Position numbers and translations under genes: made by a program. Below are positions 1 to 10,199 of a stretch of 64,000 nucleotides of DNA, one piece after another. Numbering within the stretch: position 1 is the first letter of the stretch; each line of letters begins with the position of its first letter. Source of the DNA: Hericium rajendrae (Eukaryota > Basidiomycota > Agaricomycetes > Russulales > Hericiaceae); contig CM065883.1 in NCBI GenBank assembly GCA_033439255.1, positions 930,001-994,000 on the forward strand, given 5' to 3'. The notes under the pieces are model-generated. The model was not told the DNA's origin. It saw nothing but the letters and a program-made list of their open reading frames with translations, and searched no databases.

Positions 1-189
1 AAGTCGTATCTGTTACCTTGTTTTGATTATACCCCGGAGGCATCTACCTTTGCATCTGTCTTTACGCACATATCACGGACCTGAAGGAATATCAATCCTG
101 TCCACATTGTTGTACATCTACTGGTATACGTGTATCTACGCCTTGATCTACGCCAACATAGCTTATATCTTGCATTTAAATCTTACGTC

Positions 190-1132
190 TTAGCTCTGCT
201 TCTTGAAAATGTCCGGCCACAGTTCCCGCAGCTGCTGCAAGCTTCCAATGACGGGCACGTCCTCCTTCAGCCCGGCCTCGAGCTCGTGCGCCTCGCCCAG
301 CTTCTTCACCTTGCCGCCCTCCACCGTCTCGAGCCCGAACTCGCAGAAGTGCACGCAGCGGCCCCAGCCGAGCCGCCGCGCGCCCTCGATGTTGCCGCGG
401 TTGTCGTCGATGAAGGACACCTTCGTGGGGTCGCTGACGCCCGCCTTGCGCAGCGCGAGGTGGTAGTACTCGGGCTCGGGCTTGCAGTAGAAGCCGGGTT
501 CTGCGTAGTCGCAGTAGATGACGCCTTCGAATTGATCTTCCAGGTTCAGGATCTTCAGGACGCGTGCTGCGTGCTGCGCGGCAGATGAGCGTGTGATCCT
601 GAAATGGGTGAGTGCGGGAATCGTACCGTGCGATATGCATTCGTGAGCGCCCAAACGCGGACTTTCGAGCGGTCGATGTCCTGCAGGAGTTGCCGCAGCG
701 CGGGGTCGGGCTTGAGCATTTCTTCCAGCGGAAGCGCTCCGTCGCATTTAGCGTCGAAGTCTAGGGGATCTGGTGTCGCACATGGGTCAGGTCATTGTTC
801 TGTGCAGTGAAGACAAGCCAGTAGAGGGTGTTGAGGAAATGACTTCACCTACGTTGTCATGCAGAGTAAGCCCGCGCAATGCCAATCCATACTTTGTGTA
901 GTATTGGAGATGCAGGTCGGCTGCCTCTTCATGATTGTGCCCTAGACCCATGAAGTAGTCTGCGTGGCGTAGAGACGGATGAGCGTCTACGAGGCGACGG
1001 AGGGTCGAGGGTGGACAGACCATGGATGCGCTTTGCCATTGCTTCGGCAATCTTCGTACTCGCGGAATAGAGAGTGTTGTCGATGTCGAAGAAGACGATT
1101 GGCTTCTCACCTGTGTGTTTATCCATTGCCAT
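190..1132 (-). CDS. SDT1: Pyrimidine 5'-nucleotidase, Sdt1/Phm8-like HAD hydrolase
   Basis: Predicted cytosolic HAD-superfamily phosphatase that removes phosphate from pyrimidine (and possibly other) nucleoside monophosphates. HAD motif I is seen near the N terminus as FFDIDNTLY, with both aspartates present. The C-terminal part holds the typical Sdt1 block VIYCDYAEPGFYCKPEPEYY (motif III lysine) followed by VSFIDDNRGNIEGARRLGW (motif IV acidic pair). The gene is split by at least two introns, around 1010-1030 and 780-860. The start is taken as the ATG reading MAMDKHTGEKP at 1132; an in-frame ATG six bases downstream and one at 1180 (MKVSPQ) are alternatives. It diverges from the eL6 gene. 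The family call is firm; substrate preference is known only from yeast relatives. Confidence 0.85.
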
Positions 1133-1713
1133 TACTTGTGAGCGCAAGTCAAACGTAGAGATCTGAGGACTTACCTTCATGTTGTTGTTCTACAGTCATA
1201 CCTTCAATATATGGGCTCAAGGACGCTCAAAAATGGATATTATGATTGGGCGCTTTGCAGGCGGTCGTCGATGGTTCTGTTCTAGCCTATGAAGGACCCG
1301 TTCAAGGTCTTAAATACAAGGGAGTCAGGGCGGGGCCGGAGGGATGAGGATGGGTGCGGCGAATCGCCGGCCCGGCTCCGCGGCGGCGTCGTTCCCAATC
1401 GGTCGTTCGTCGATCCGACCGAACCGGACTCCGCTCAGCCTCGTCGTAAACTTTGAAGCATATAGACGTCCTCAACAGCAACCTCAAGATCCACGACTGT
1501 GAGTGCAATTTCAGACCTTCCAGATGGTTGGGACATGACAGGGCGAGGTTTGGCCTGCTTAATGGCTGCTTGGGGCCAATTTGGACCGATAGGAATGGAT
1601 GGATGGATCCACGATGGGCTGGATGACCTTACCGCGCCCAACCAACCCATATTCGCAGCCACTGCAGTGAGATCCCCATTTCGCGCTTGCTGACGTTCCC
1701 TCCGCATTTCTAG
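1133..1713. promoter_or_regulatory. Divergent intergenic region SDT1/RPL6 with candidate RPL6 5'UTR intron
   Basis: About 580 bases separate the two divergent starts. A very GC-rich block lies at roughly 1325-1420. GTGAGT at 1499 and TTCTAG ending at 1713, directly before the eL6 start codon, fit a 215-nt intron in the eL6 leader. Leader introns just before the ATG are common in fungal ribosomal protein genes, but this one is inferred from splice signals only. Confidence 0.5.
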
Positions 1714-2486
1714 ATGGCCCGCAGCAAGGAACTCGTCACCGGCGTCGGACGTTTGTCGCGCTCGCAAGTCTTTGCGAAGCGCGGCCTCTACAAGGGCATC
1801 AAAACAACCGAGGCCCCCGCGCCCGCTGAGGTCGCGCCCACCAAGGAGGTCCCCGTCGGCGGCGCGAAGAACGGCGAGAAGCGCCTCGTCCCCACCGCGA
1901 AAGCCCCCCGCTTCTACCCCGCAGAGGACGTCCGCCAGCCGAAGAAGAGCAGGAAGACGCCCAAGGCGGCTGCCCTCCGCTCTTCGATCACCCGCGGGAC
2001 CGTGTTGATTTTGCTGGCGGGTCGTTTCCGGGGGAAGCGGGTCGTTTTCCTGAAGCAGTTGGAGAGCGGGTTGCTGTTGGTGACCGGGCCCTTCAAGGTC
2101 AACGGTGTGCCATTGCGCAGGGTGAACCAGGCGTACGTCATTGCGACGTCCACAAAAGTCGACCTTGGTGATGTGAAGGTGTGTCTCCTGTCGCGTATTC
2201 TGGCCTGGGCGTGTCCTGAGTGACTACGGTGCAGGTCGATGAGAAGATCAACGATGTCTACTTTGCCAAGTCCACGAAGAAGGGCTCACGATCGGCGGAG
2301 GAGGAGTTCTTCTCGGAGGGCAAGCCGAAGGAGAAGGAGGCGTTCCCTGAGGCGAAGTCCGCCGACCAGAAAGAGGTCGACAAGGCCATTCTCGCGACTA
2401 TCAAGAAGCAGGACAACCTTTCGAAATACCTTAAGTCGACCTGGGGTCTGTCGAAGGGAGAGTACCCCCACCAGCTTGCCTTCTAA
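1714..2486 (+). CDS. RPL6: 60S ribosomal protein eL6 (RPL6)
   Basis: Component of the large cytosolic ribosomal subunit. Two coding exons (1714-2178 and 2235-2486) joined over a 56-nt GT-AG intron give 238 residues. The eL6 signature is clear: [20 protein letters not shown] followed by [24 protein letters not shown], then the C-terminal YFAKSTKKG. The N-terminal half is basic and alanine/proline rich, as is normal for eukaryotic L6, and the product ends in a typical short tail GEYPHQLAF. The ATG at 1714 directly follows a TAG that is probably the 3' splice site of a leader intron, so a small upstream coding exon cannot be wholly excluded. Confidence 0.95.
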
Positions 2487-2850
2487 GCGGTGTTCGGTAG
2501 TAGGAGTTGGCGGCGGTGGTGCTATGCTACATGGAGTAGGAGATATGATATGCGTTTCCCATGTTTTTCTTCCTAACACGAATATCTGCATCTCTTTCTC
2601 GTCTGTGCATTATATCCTTGATTGTCTGTCCTGAATTTGAGCATGGGCCGAGACCCTCGTACACGATATATCGGATATGTCGACGACCTAGCACAATATT
2701 GCTGGCGTCACGTGTTCCCTAAAAGGACTGGCGTTTAGTCGCAAACAACCTTGGCTGTCTTTCCTATGGTCCGCTACGGTCACATACACTCTTGCGTTGT
2801 TCGCTCTTCAAGCCAATAGCCCAAGCAAGCAGGCACTATCTTTATCCATC

Positions 2851-4026
2851 ATGTTTGCTGCGAGGCGTACTGCACGCGTCTTCGCACATGGAAGTCCTTC
2901 CAGAATCCGCACGACTCCTGCCAGTCGTAGGGGATTCGTCGGTTCGACAATCCAAACACTGTCAGATGGTTTCCTGGACCTGGCCTTAGCGCTCCCTCTT
3001 CCCCCGTCTTTCCCTCCATATTCAACGACGATCATCCTGGTGACCGTTGTCTCCCGCCTTGCGCTGACTGTGCCATTTTCCGTTTGGGTGCGTGCCTCTC
3101 CATCGCAGTGTCGAGTCTGCTGCAGATACGTCTAGGGCTGCGTTTCTGTGTGAAGGCAAAAAGACGGCAATGGCGCGCGGAAGAGCTGGTCGCGCCCCAG
3201 GTCATCAGCGAAAAGGCAGAGGTGGAACAGCGCATTCTGAAGGAGATGCAGTCGGAACGAGCGCGTGGAACCAAGGATGAGCTGCGCGGGATATTCGTGA
3301 AGCGAGTGCAGAATACCGTTGAGTCTTCGCTGTGTTTCGTGTATGTGCTTTATTGATGCAGTCCTTAGCTCAAAGCACGACGGAAAGAGCTGATTTCCAA
3401 GTATCGCTGCAATCCTATCGTCACGATGTTGGTGCCGCCTGTCACCCAGCTCCCGGTCTTCGTCGGCACATCCATCGTGCTCTCAAGCATATGCCAGCCT
3501 CCGACCGTGTTCGACTCTGAATCGTTCCTCACACTCACGTCGCTCGCTCATGCGGATCCGACTGCGACGTTGCCTGTAGTCTTGGGACTGGTCACTTTGG
3601 CAAATGTCGAGTCCGCGCGCTGGTTCATCAGCGACACAACCTTGGAGCGGGAGAAGCAGGAGGAGAAGCGGCTAGCAGACAAGCGTGCACAGGGCCATAT
3701 CGTGATCGAGCCACGCAAGGTCGTCCGTACTGGCTTGAGAATCTTGTCCATCGGACGCATCCTGGTCGCGTCGATGGTCCCTGGAGTAAGTCGCGCTGTC
3801 TCAGACTTGCAATAGACTAACATTTGTTCTGTAGGGGGTCGTGCTTTACTGGGTTTCGTCAGCGACGTTCGGATTGTTCCAATCATGGGTATTTGACTGG
3901 TGGGAGAGACAGCGCGCTCTCAAGAGGCGAGTACAGCTTGCTGGTGACGCCCCGTCGCCTGCTGTACCTAAGCCTACTGTTCCTACGCCCGCTGTTCCCA
4001 GACAGCGCAAGAAATCTGGGCGGTGA
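2851..4026 (+). CDS. COX18: Mitochondrial inner-membrane insertase Cox18 (YidC/Oxa1 family)
   Basis: Predicted mitochondrial membrane insertase that exports the C-terminal tail of Cox2 across the inner membrane during cytochrome oxidase assembly (role known from yeast and human Cox18). Four coding exons: 2851-3087, 3126-3317, 3369-3785 and 3835-4026, all in phase. An arginine-rich presequence starts MFAARRTARVFAHG. The Oxa1-type core is visible as a first membrane segment (YSTTIILVTVVSRLALTVP), a basic matrix loop (KAKRRQWRAEELVAP), the NPIVTMLVPPVTQLPVFVG segment, and the last segments ending LYWVSSATFGLFQSWV. It lacks the long C-terminal ribosome-binding tail of Oxa1, which favours Cox18. 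The first intron would be only 38 nt, unusually short; that junction is the least certain. Confidence 0.85.
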
Positions 4027-4573
4027 TGCGATCTCAAATGATAGATGCCGCCTGCAGGCATCACAGCTCATTATGTGAGTGCAGTCTTCCGATACCCCCC
4101 TAAATGATTACAACACGTGGTTGAGGGAACCCCGCATTATGCCCATACGTGGGTTGGTGGACGCCCGATGACTTTTTCTTGATCTAATATGATTCACATC
4201 TTACCTTGTCTTCTTCGAGTCATCGTGCTAATGCATCTTTTACAGTCGGGATCGTAGCTTTCGGTACTTCGGTACAAGCAACCTTAGGTATTACAATGGC
4301 GATACATAATATCATACCATTTCTCATCCTCTAATCGCGTGTGGGTATGAAAGTCTTTGGATGCGAAGAGTCCAATATATCGTCTATCAACGTGAAGCTC
4401 ATGAATCATTATGGGCGAACGTAGGTAAGAACTATATGGTACGATGGCCGCTAAGAATAACTCTATGCACACACTGCTCTGCAGGGCGTGTCAGTTGGAT
4501 GATGAACAAGACAAGAATGATCGTAACTGCTCACCGATGCGGCTGATTAGACGGCTCCCCGCCCCCATAAGTG
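4027..4573. other. Convergent intergenic region, no gene seen
   Basis: Spacer between the convergent COX18 and DUF7704 genes. It holds only short open frames with no recognisable similarity, and presumably contains both 3' UTRs. Confidence 0.6.
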
Positions 4574-5137
4574 TCATAAAACCTTCCCATCCCTCTTTTC
4601 CATGTATCTTCCAATCCCCATGTGCCAGGCCATTCGCGGGACCATTAAGGTCAACCCCAACAAGACGGTAGTCCATAGCATCCCGCTCCATTCTGAGAAC
4701 CTCCATCGGTGTTCGCCCAACGCCCAAAACGTCAACACTAAGTGGGCGATGTCGCCGATAAGAAGGGGCGTTAAGAGGGCCCCTACGATCTTCTCCTGCA
4801 GCGCAGGCTGGGCGGCAAGGTACTTCCGCGCGGCGGCCAGGAGGAAGAGATTGACCAAGCCGACAATCGCGCAGACATGGGCAAGCTGCACGATTGTGAC
4901 GATCGACGCTAACGGCAGCTCATGAGGAGGCTGTGAGTGCTTCGGCCATGGCGCTTGCTGGTTATGCGTCTACAAACGCAGGTTCGTGATGGGTACACGG
5001 GTGCAAATAGCGATGATTGTGCTCACCTTCTCAGGGTCTACCAAAGTCCCGAGCAGTCCCACCGTCGTCAACAACGGCTCATAGAGTCCGAAGATAGCGT
5101 AGTAGAATTTCGGGAGGGCAGAGCGGGAGTCAGACAT
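4574..5137 (-). CDS. DUF7704-type fungal membrane protein
   Basis: Two exons (5027-5137 and 4574-4969) joined over a 57-nt GT-AG intron give a 168-residue membrane protein. The N terminus LPKFYYAIFGLYEPLLTTVG with GTLVDP, the middle QQAPWPKHSQPP, then VCAIVGLVNLFLLAAAR, LLIGDIAHLVLTFWALGEH and a final segment with LLGLTLMVPRMAW match, from memory, the small four-helix proteins annotated as DUF7704 in agaricomycetes. These are often multi-copy in such genomes and their function is unknown. The acidic and histidine residues within the helices (LYEP, GDIAH) recall EXPERA-like folds, but that is inference. It is convergent with COX18. Confidence 0.8.
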
Positions 5138-6331
5138 TTTGCTGCCCTATGTCAGCCCAACGCCGGCCTTTAGGAGTCTCTTTAATCAGGACGACAACCT
5201 GACCGTGTCTTGGACAGAGACGAAACCGGCAGGCCAAGAGCAGGGAGAAGGGCGTGCTGCCCTGCTGCGCAGTCCAGCAGTACTTATACCATCATCCATC
5301 TTCCGGAGGAACATACGAACGGGAATATGGTCAGCAGGAATTAGGTCACCGGGGCCTTCACAGGTTGCCCTGATCTGAGGAATCTGGCAGAGCGTCCCAG
5401 AAGATAAGAATTCGAGCAGCTGGTCATGAATTCGTAGCGTGCATGGTACAGAGTTAGTAGAACATTCTCATGCGCGTGTTGATGGCCTCCTTGTATGCGT
5501 ACGCCCGGCACCGTTGGATGTCAGACCTTCAAGTTCAGGCACTGACTGACCCGTAGCTTCGGCACCGACACACGCGTCGACCTGCCCTAAAGCACAGGTT
5601 TTAACCCTGCCAGCCGTGTGTTTTTTTCTTCATCTTACATCACGGTCTATCTTAACAACCAAGGCAGCCATTCGCTTCTCACCTTGAGCTACCTAATGGC
5701 GAGGACCAAGAATAACCTTTGGAGGATATAATGCCCGCGTTTCGGATATTACTTCCTGGAAGATGTCGGGCTTCGCTTCCTTCGCACAGTCATTTTCTAT
5801 CTCATTGTATCGTACCTGCTCCTCCCAATACATGCATTTTTTATCACTAGTCAATTTGCAGCAGCGGCAGATCTCATACCCGTGAAAAGCTGATACTCAT
5901 GACAGGGAAGCTCTGTTCTCACTCACTTGAGAGGTTTGTCTTCAAGAAACTTGTCCATAGACGGTCCGTAAACAACGTGGGATGGTCATCGTGTTTTGTG
6001 TGGTTCCGGAAACACCATACGGACAGAAGGGAATGTCAGTGCGCCAGCACATGCACACCGAATCCGAAGCTGGCATGGAGCATGGGCGACGTGCGGTCCA
6101 TGAGAGTTATTTTCGACAATCATGATGGACTTAACAGTGCACACGGACATCGGTGCGCATGCCAGGAAGGCAGGCATGCAACCAATGAAATTTCCGAACT
6201 GGCGGTCAACAAATTCTGACCGGGCTCCCGTCGTCCGACTGCCGTTCCACGTCCTCGTACCAGCGTTGTACAGTATACATCATTGAAATCGTCCCGCAGC
6301 AGTTGAGTCCCAGATTCTGAACACAGTCGAT
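5138..6331. other. Intergenic region without a supported gene
   Basis: About 1.2 kb with only short, unrecognised open frames. The right end (about 6100-6331) is the 3' flank of the SDR gene and is similar to 8140-8330, so it belongs to the duplicated segment described separately. Confidence 0.5.
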
Positions 6332-7398
6332 CTACAACCAATCCTGATTGCCCTTGTGCGACAAGAAGGAGCCGTTTTGCTCTGGCTTCAGACTGTGAAT
6401 GATAGCTAGCATCGCATCCACAGATTCCTTCGGCGTGAGCGGGCACTCCCAGTGTGGGTTATACTTCTTGAACGAGACGACCATAGAGGCGAACTCCTCA
6501 ATTTGCTTCGGCGTGGCTACACGGGACAGCATAAGTTCTACTGCATCTTATCAACTGTAACAGATAATGCGCACGGGGAGCGGTCTGGTTATTCACGAGC
6601 CCTGGGCTCAGCGCGAGGAAACCGACACCTCCTTCCGGCTTGTGGTCCACGGCGGATTTGGCCATGACTAAATTGACGGCAGCTTTAGACACGCAGTATG
6701 GCCCGCTGGTCGCATATTTACTGCGGAGCGTCAGATCGATGTCCCCGACGCCACTGCTAATCACAACGACTTTCTTCATGGTGCTCTTCTTGATAAAAGG
6801 AAGGAAAGCGTTGATGGTGACAACGACGCCGACGACGTTCACATTAAACTATCCGACACGGTCAGTTAGGCAAAGTAGCAGCAATCCAAGAAGGAAAGCT
6901 TACAACATCCAGAAGATCCTTCGAAAGTTGTTGGTCCGAGGGACTATAACAACATGAATATAGGTACTGTACGTCATGGAAAGAAGGCCAACATACTATT
7001 TATCAAGAGGCTGAACATGTCTCTCGCTGGGAAGCCAGACAGCATTATTGATCAATAAATAAATCCAAAGATCCGCCAGTGATCTTGGCCGTCTCTGCCG
7101 CTGCCGCCTGGCGGAATCCTTAGTCCACAACAGATTAGGAACCTGACAATACGTACCCTCACGGTTGCATGATCACTGATATCGGCCTTCACGATGTGGA
7201 CGTTCGAGCGCTGCAGGTCACTTTGTGCAACACTGGGGTTGCGGACAAGGGCGATGACGGTGTTATCGGTTTTTTGCTCTGCAAGGCGAGTAGTGATCAG
7301 ATTAGAACATGCTGAGATGTAAATGGTGCCCATACCAGTTGACGAACGAACTCGATGCCGATGCCGCGGTTGGCTCCTGTGATAGCAATAGAAGGCAT
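6332..7398 (-). pseudogene. Short-chain dehydrogenase/reductase with a 4-base insertion in the LINNA motif
   Basis: NAD(P)-dependent SDR of the small C-factor-like fungal type. The start at 7398 reads MPSIAITGANRGIG (dinucleotide-binding glycines). Later exons give NTVIALVRNPSVAQSDLQ, DLLDVFNVNVVG, VVVISSGVGDID, the catalytic YCVSK, and the C-terminal block DAMLAIIHSLKP ending SHKGNQDWL. Splicing is consistent throughout except at about 7055-7062. There the expected LDLLINNA reads GATTTATTTATTGATCAAT: a TTTA duplication puts the chain out of frame and into an immediate stop. All other motifs are well kept, so the lesion is recent, or it is an assembly error. The first exon junction needs the tandem acceptor CAGAG. 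Substrate unknown. A decayed partial duplicate lies about 2 kb away. Confidence 0.75.
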
Positions 7399-8139
7399 GT
7401 TGTATGCGGTGTCCGGATAGCTAGTTTATTGGTGACAGAGCTGGTTCCCTAAACGCATTTTATGCTGATCCGTTCGACCACCATCTTCGTGGATGACTGA
7501 TCGAATGGTTAGGAGCTCTTTCCATGGCGGGCAGTTGGGACATGTGTGACGAAGACGGGAGGGTCAAACGAAATGATGCTCACGTAGTGACTATTCACGT
7601 TGGGCTTGTTCCACTTCGAAACAGATGCCCGGGCGCGTCTTCCTCGACGCGTCTTCCGCACCGGGGATCGCTTTAGTGACTGGCTGACTGATCCAAGTCT
7701 TCAGACCGCGATATCTGCCATGTTCTGTGATATCGGAAGCTACTGGCTGCTGACGAAGACTGAATGAAGGGGTGTGATCTGGATGGGCATCAATTGTCGA
7801 GAGGACGAACGCCATGTTCCATGCTATATTTGCTGGCCAACATCATGCCCGCAAAGTTACTTCGTTGGCATAAGATACGTACGTACGTGATATGACTGGG
7901 CGCCATCCAGGAGCCATCTCTAGAACGATATTGGACTTGACTGCTTTTCCGGATTCTGAAAATTGCCACTGTACGCACTCAACTGTCAATTTTTTCAGGT
8001 ACATGACTAGAACCACCCACCGGAGATATGACCTGCACCCGCGCCGACGTCCAACATGCAAAGCTATTAGCGAGCTAGGTTGGCATAGCGGCGGGGGGGC
8101 ACAATACAGTTAAGATACGTTCATTAATGACACGCAGAT
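7399..8139. other. Intergenic region, no supported gene
   Basis: Stretch between the SDR gene and its decayed duplicate. Only short unrecognised frames were seen, including one on the minus strand at 7591-7815 with no family resemblance. A small ACGT alternation occurs near 7878-7890. Confidence 0.5.
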
Positions 8140-8511
8140 ATAGTGAGAGAATGACCATGATGTTCCCTACAGAGTGCAGAGCACACAGAAATCGGTGTGC
8201 ATGTCAAGAATCAGAGTGCAGGCATACAATCAACGAAACGGCAGACTATAATCGCTGCTGGGGGTCTCGTCGGTTGATTGGGATTCCATACGCTTTCAAT
8301 TAGAATTACCGTACACATTGAAATTGTCCAACAGTAGCCTGTTCCGAGACGTCGAGAACAGACACATTACCACCACTCCCAGTAGCCTTTGTGCAACAAA
8401 AAGAGGCCGCTCCGACTTCAAATTGTGAATGACGGCTAGCATCGCATCGGGTGGGTGAGAGTGGTGGTTCGTGGCGCGTAGTTCTATTTTTAGGAACAAT
8501 TGGTTCCCCAC
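8140..8511 (-). pseudogene. Decayed duplicate of the SDR gene 3' end and downstream flank
   Basis: The minus-strand translation here contains DAMLAVIHNLKSE, which matches DAMLAIIHSLKPE of the SDR at 6332-7398, preceded by a weaker match to its KKYNPHWECPLTP region. The DNA similarity carries on past the SDR stop codon: 8170-8330 resembles 6140-6300, including shared CATCGGTGCGCATG/AATCGGTGTGCATG and TTGAAATCGTCCCGCAGCAG/TTGAAATTGTCCAACAGTAG tracts. The copy has many substitutions and small indels and no start region, so it is a truncated, older duplicate. It abuts the fluoride exporter gene. Confidence 0.7.
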
Positions 8512-8578
8512 ATGATCGAACGTTATCGGTTGACTGCGTTTCTCATCTTCAGCTCGAGCCTCGAATGCTCACTGCTTC

Positions 8579-9931
8579 ATGGCAGATGTCCCACCCTCAT
8601 CTCTACCAAACGGTATCAAAAACGAGTCGAACTCCTCCTCGGAACACACCTTCGCTGATGAAGCTCTTACGAGGTCACGCACGGACCACAGACTGGACGG
8701 TTTATCTCGCCGTCGCACCACCAGCACGATAGGTCGCAGCGATGTAGGCTCTGTTCTAGCGCGTCACGAAACATTAGAAGATGCAGAGTCCCTGGCGGGG
8801 ATCGATCGTCCCCCGAGCGAAGAAGAAATACTACCGCCCCCCAAAATCTTCCATCCTTTCTCCCCTGCGGTCATCGCGCTTCTCATGCCTGCATCCGTCT
8901 TTGGCGCCCTCGCCAGACTCGGTATTCAAGCCTTGGTAGACTATGACGGACAGAGCATATTCTCGCTCGCATGGGTCCAAGCAATCGGCTGCGTTATCAT
9001 GGGTGTATTCCTCCCACTGAAAGAGCCTCTTGGGAACTTGTGAGTCTTGTCGCGCATAAACTTGCTTTCATGATCTCACCCAAGCAGTTATGGCCCTTTA
9101 TATACCGCTTTCACCACAGGTACAGTTACTTTACTCTTAAAGTCGGTTTACCAATCTGACATCTTCGCAACAGGTTTCTGTGGCTCTTTGACGACGTTCT
9201 CAGGCTGGCAACTGGACGTATTTAATTCCTGGATAAACGTGGCGGATTTTCATCGCGACTGGTTACGAGATGTTCGTTCAACAGTCTCGACTCTTTCGTG
9301 TCTCTAACGACATACTCAGGTCATTGATGGATTTACCAAAGTTTTCTTCACCCTTTCGATCTCAATCGCGTCCCTATCATTCGGGGTTTATGTCTCTACC
9401 CTGGTCGTGCCTTTCATACCCATTATCCCCCCTCCGCGTCCAGTCATTCGCCACAGCATCACAGTCATTTCCATCCTCATCTATTTCGCAACATATCCTG
9501 CCTATTTTCGAATGTCTCCCTCGTTCCGACATCAGGCTACAGCTGCCCTGTTGTTTTCCTTCCCAGGAACATTGACAAGATATACCTTGTCTATTTTCCT
9601 GAACCCCCGCGTCAAACTTATGCCAATCGGAACGCTCGCAGCCAACACTCTCGGCACCGCGCTGCTCGCATTCTGTCATGTTCTACAAGGGTTGCCAAAT
9701 CCTGTTTCGCCGAATGCGTGCTCGTTGCTGCAGGGATTGGTGGACGGATATTGCGGGTGTCTTACAACGGTCAGTACGTTCACGGCGGAGATTGGTGCAT
9801 TGAGGGTTTGGAAGGCGTGGCTCTACGTAGCAGTATCGATAGTCACCGGGCAGTTGCTTATGCTGGTGATCATGGGACCCTCATTTTGGGCAGGAGACGT
9901 TCGGGAGCAGGGGAGTTGTAAATTTGTATGA
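8579..9931 (+). CDS. FEX1: Fluoride export channel FEX (fused twin CrcB/Fluc domains)
   Basis: Plasma-membrane fluoride channel that expels F- from the cytosol. Eukaryotic FEX is a fusion of two Fluc-type halves, and both halves are present. The first ends with GFCGSLTTFSGWQLDVFNSW, and the second carries GYCGCLTTVSTFTAEI, each holding the signature GxCGxxTTxS motif. Membrane segments are seen as AVIALLMPASVFGALARLG, AIGCVIMGVFLPL, ISIASLSFGVYVSTLVVPF, SITVISILIYFATYPAYF and VAVSIVTGQLLMLVIMG. An N-terminal Ser/Thr-rich cytosolic tail of about 90 residues precedes the channel. At least four exons: splices after EPLGN (before FYGPLYTAFTTG), before GFCGSL and before VIDGFTKVFF are all phase-consistent. 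The ATG at 8579 is the first in frame. Confidence 0.92.
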
Positions 9932-10199
9932 AGGAGATGATGTATGACGTCGAGTATCGCATGATCACGGCGTCTGTTATTGCGTAGTTTACGCTGCTGG
10001 TCGATGGCACGGTAATATGTGGATATTTCCTGGCACATTGCAGTGAATACGGTTTCTACTCGGTTGAGCGTCGGCGTATGTTCGATTGATGCGGGAGCGC
10101 CTCGTGGCGGAGTGTGAATGCGACTTCCATGAAGAAATGCACCCTTGGACCTCCTCGGCCACCTAATTTGAGCGGTGCTCTCCTTTCGGACTCTTTTCC

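Noticed and set aside
7870-7895. ACGTACGTACGT palindromic alternation as a transposon end or regulatory site
   Set aside because: Very short, with no partner repeat or target-site duplication found nearby.
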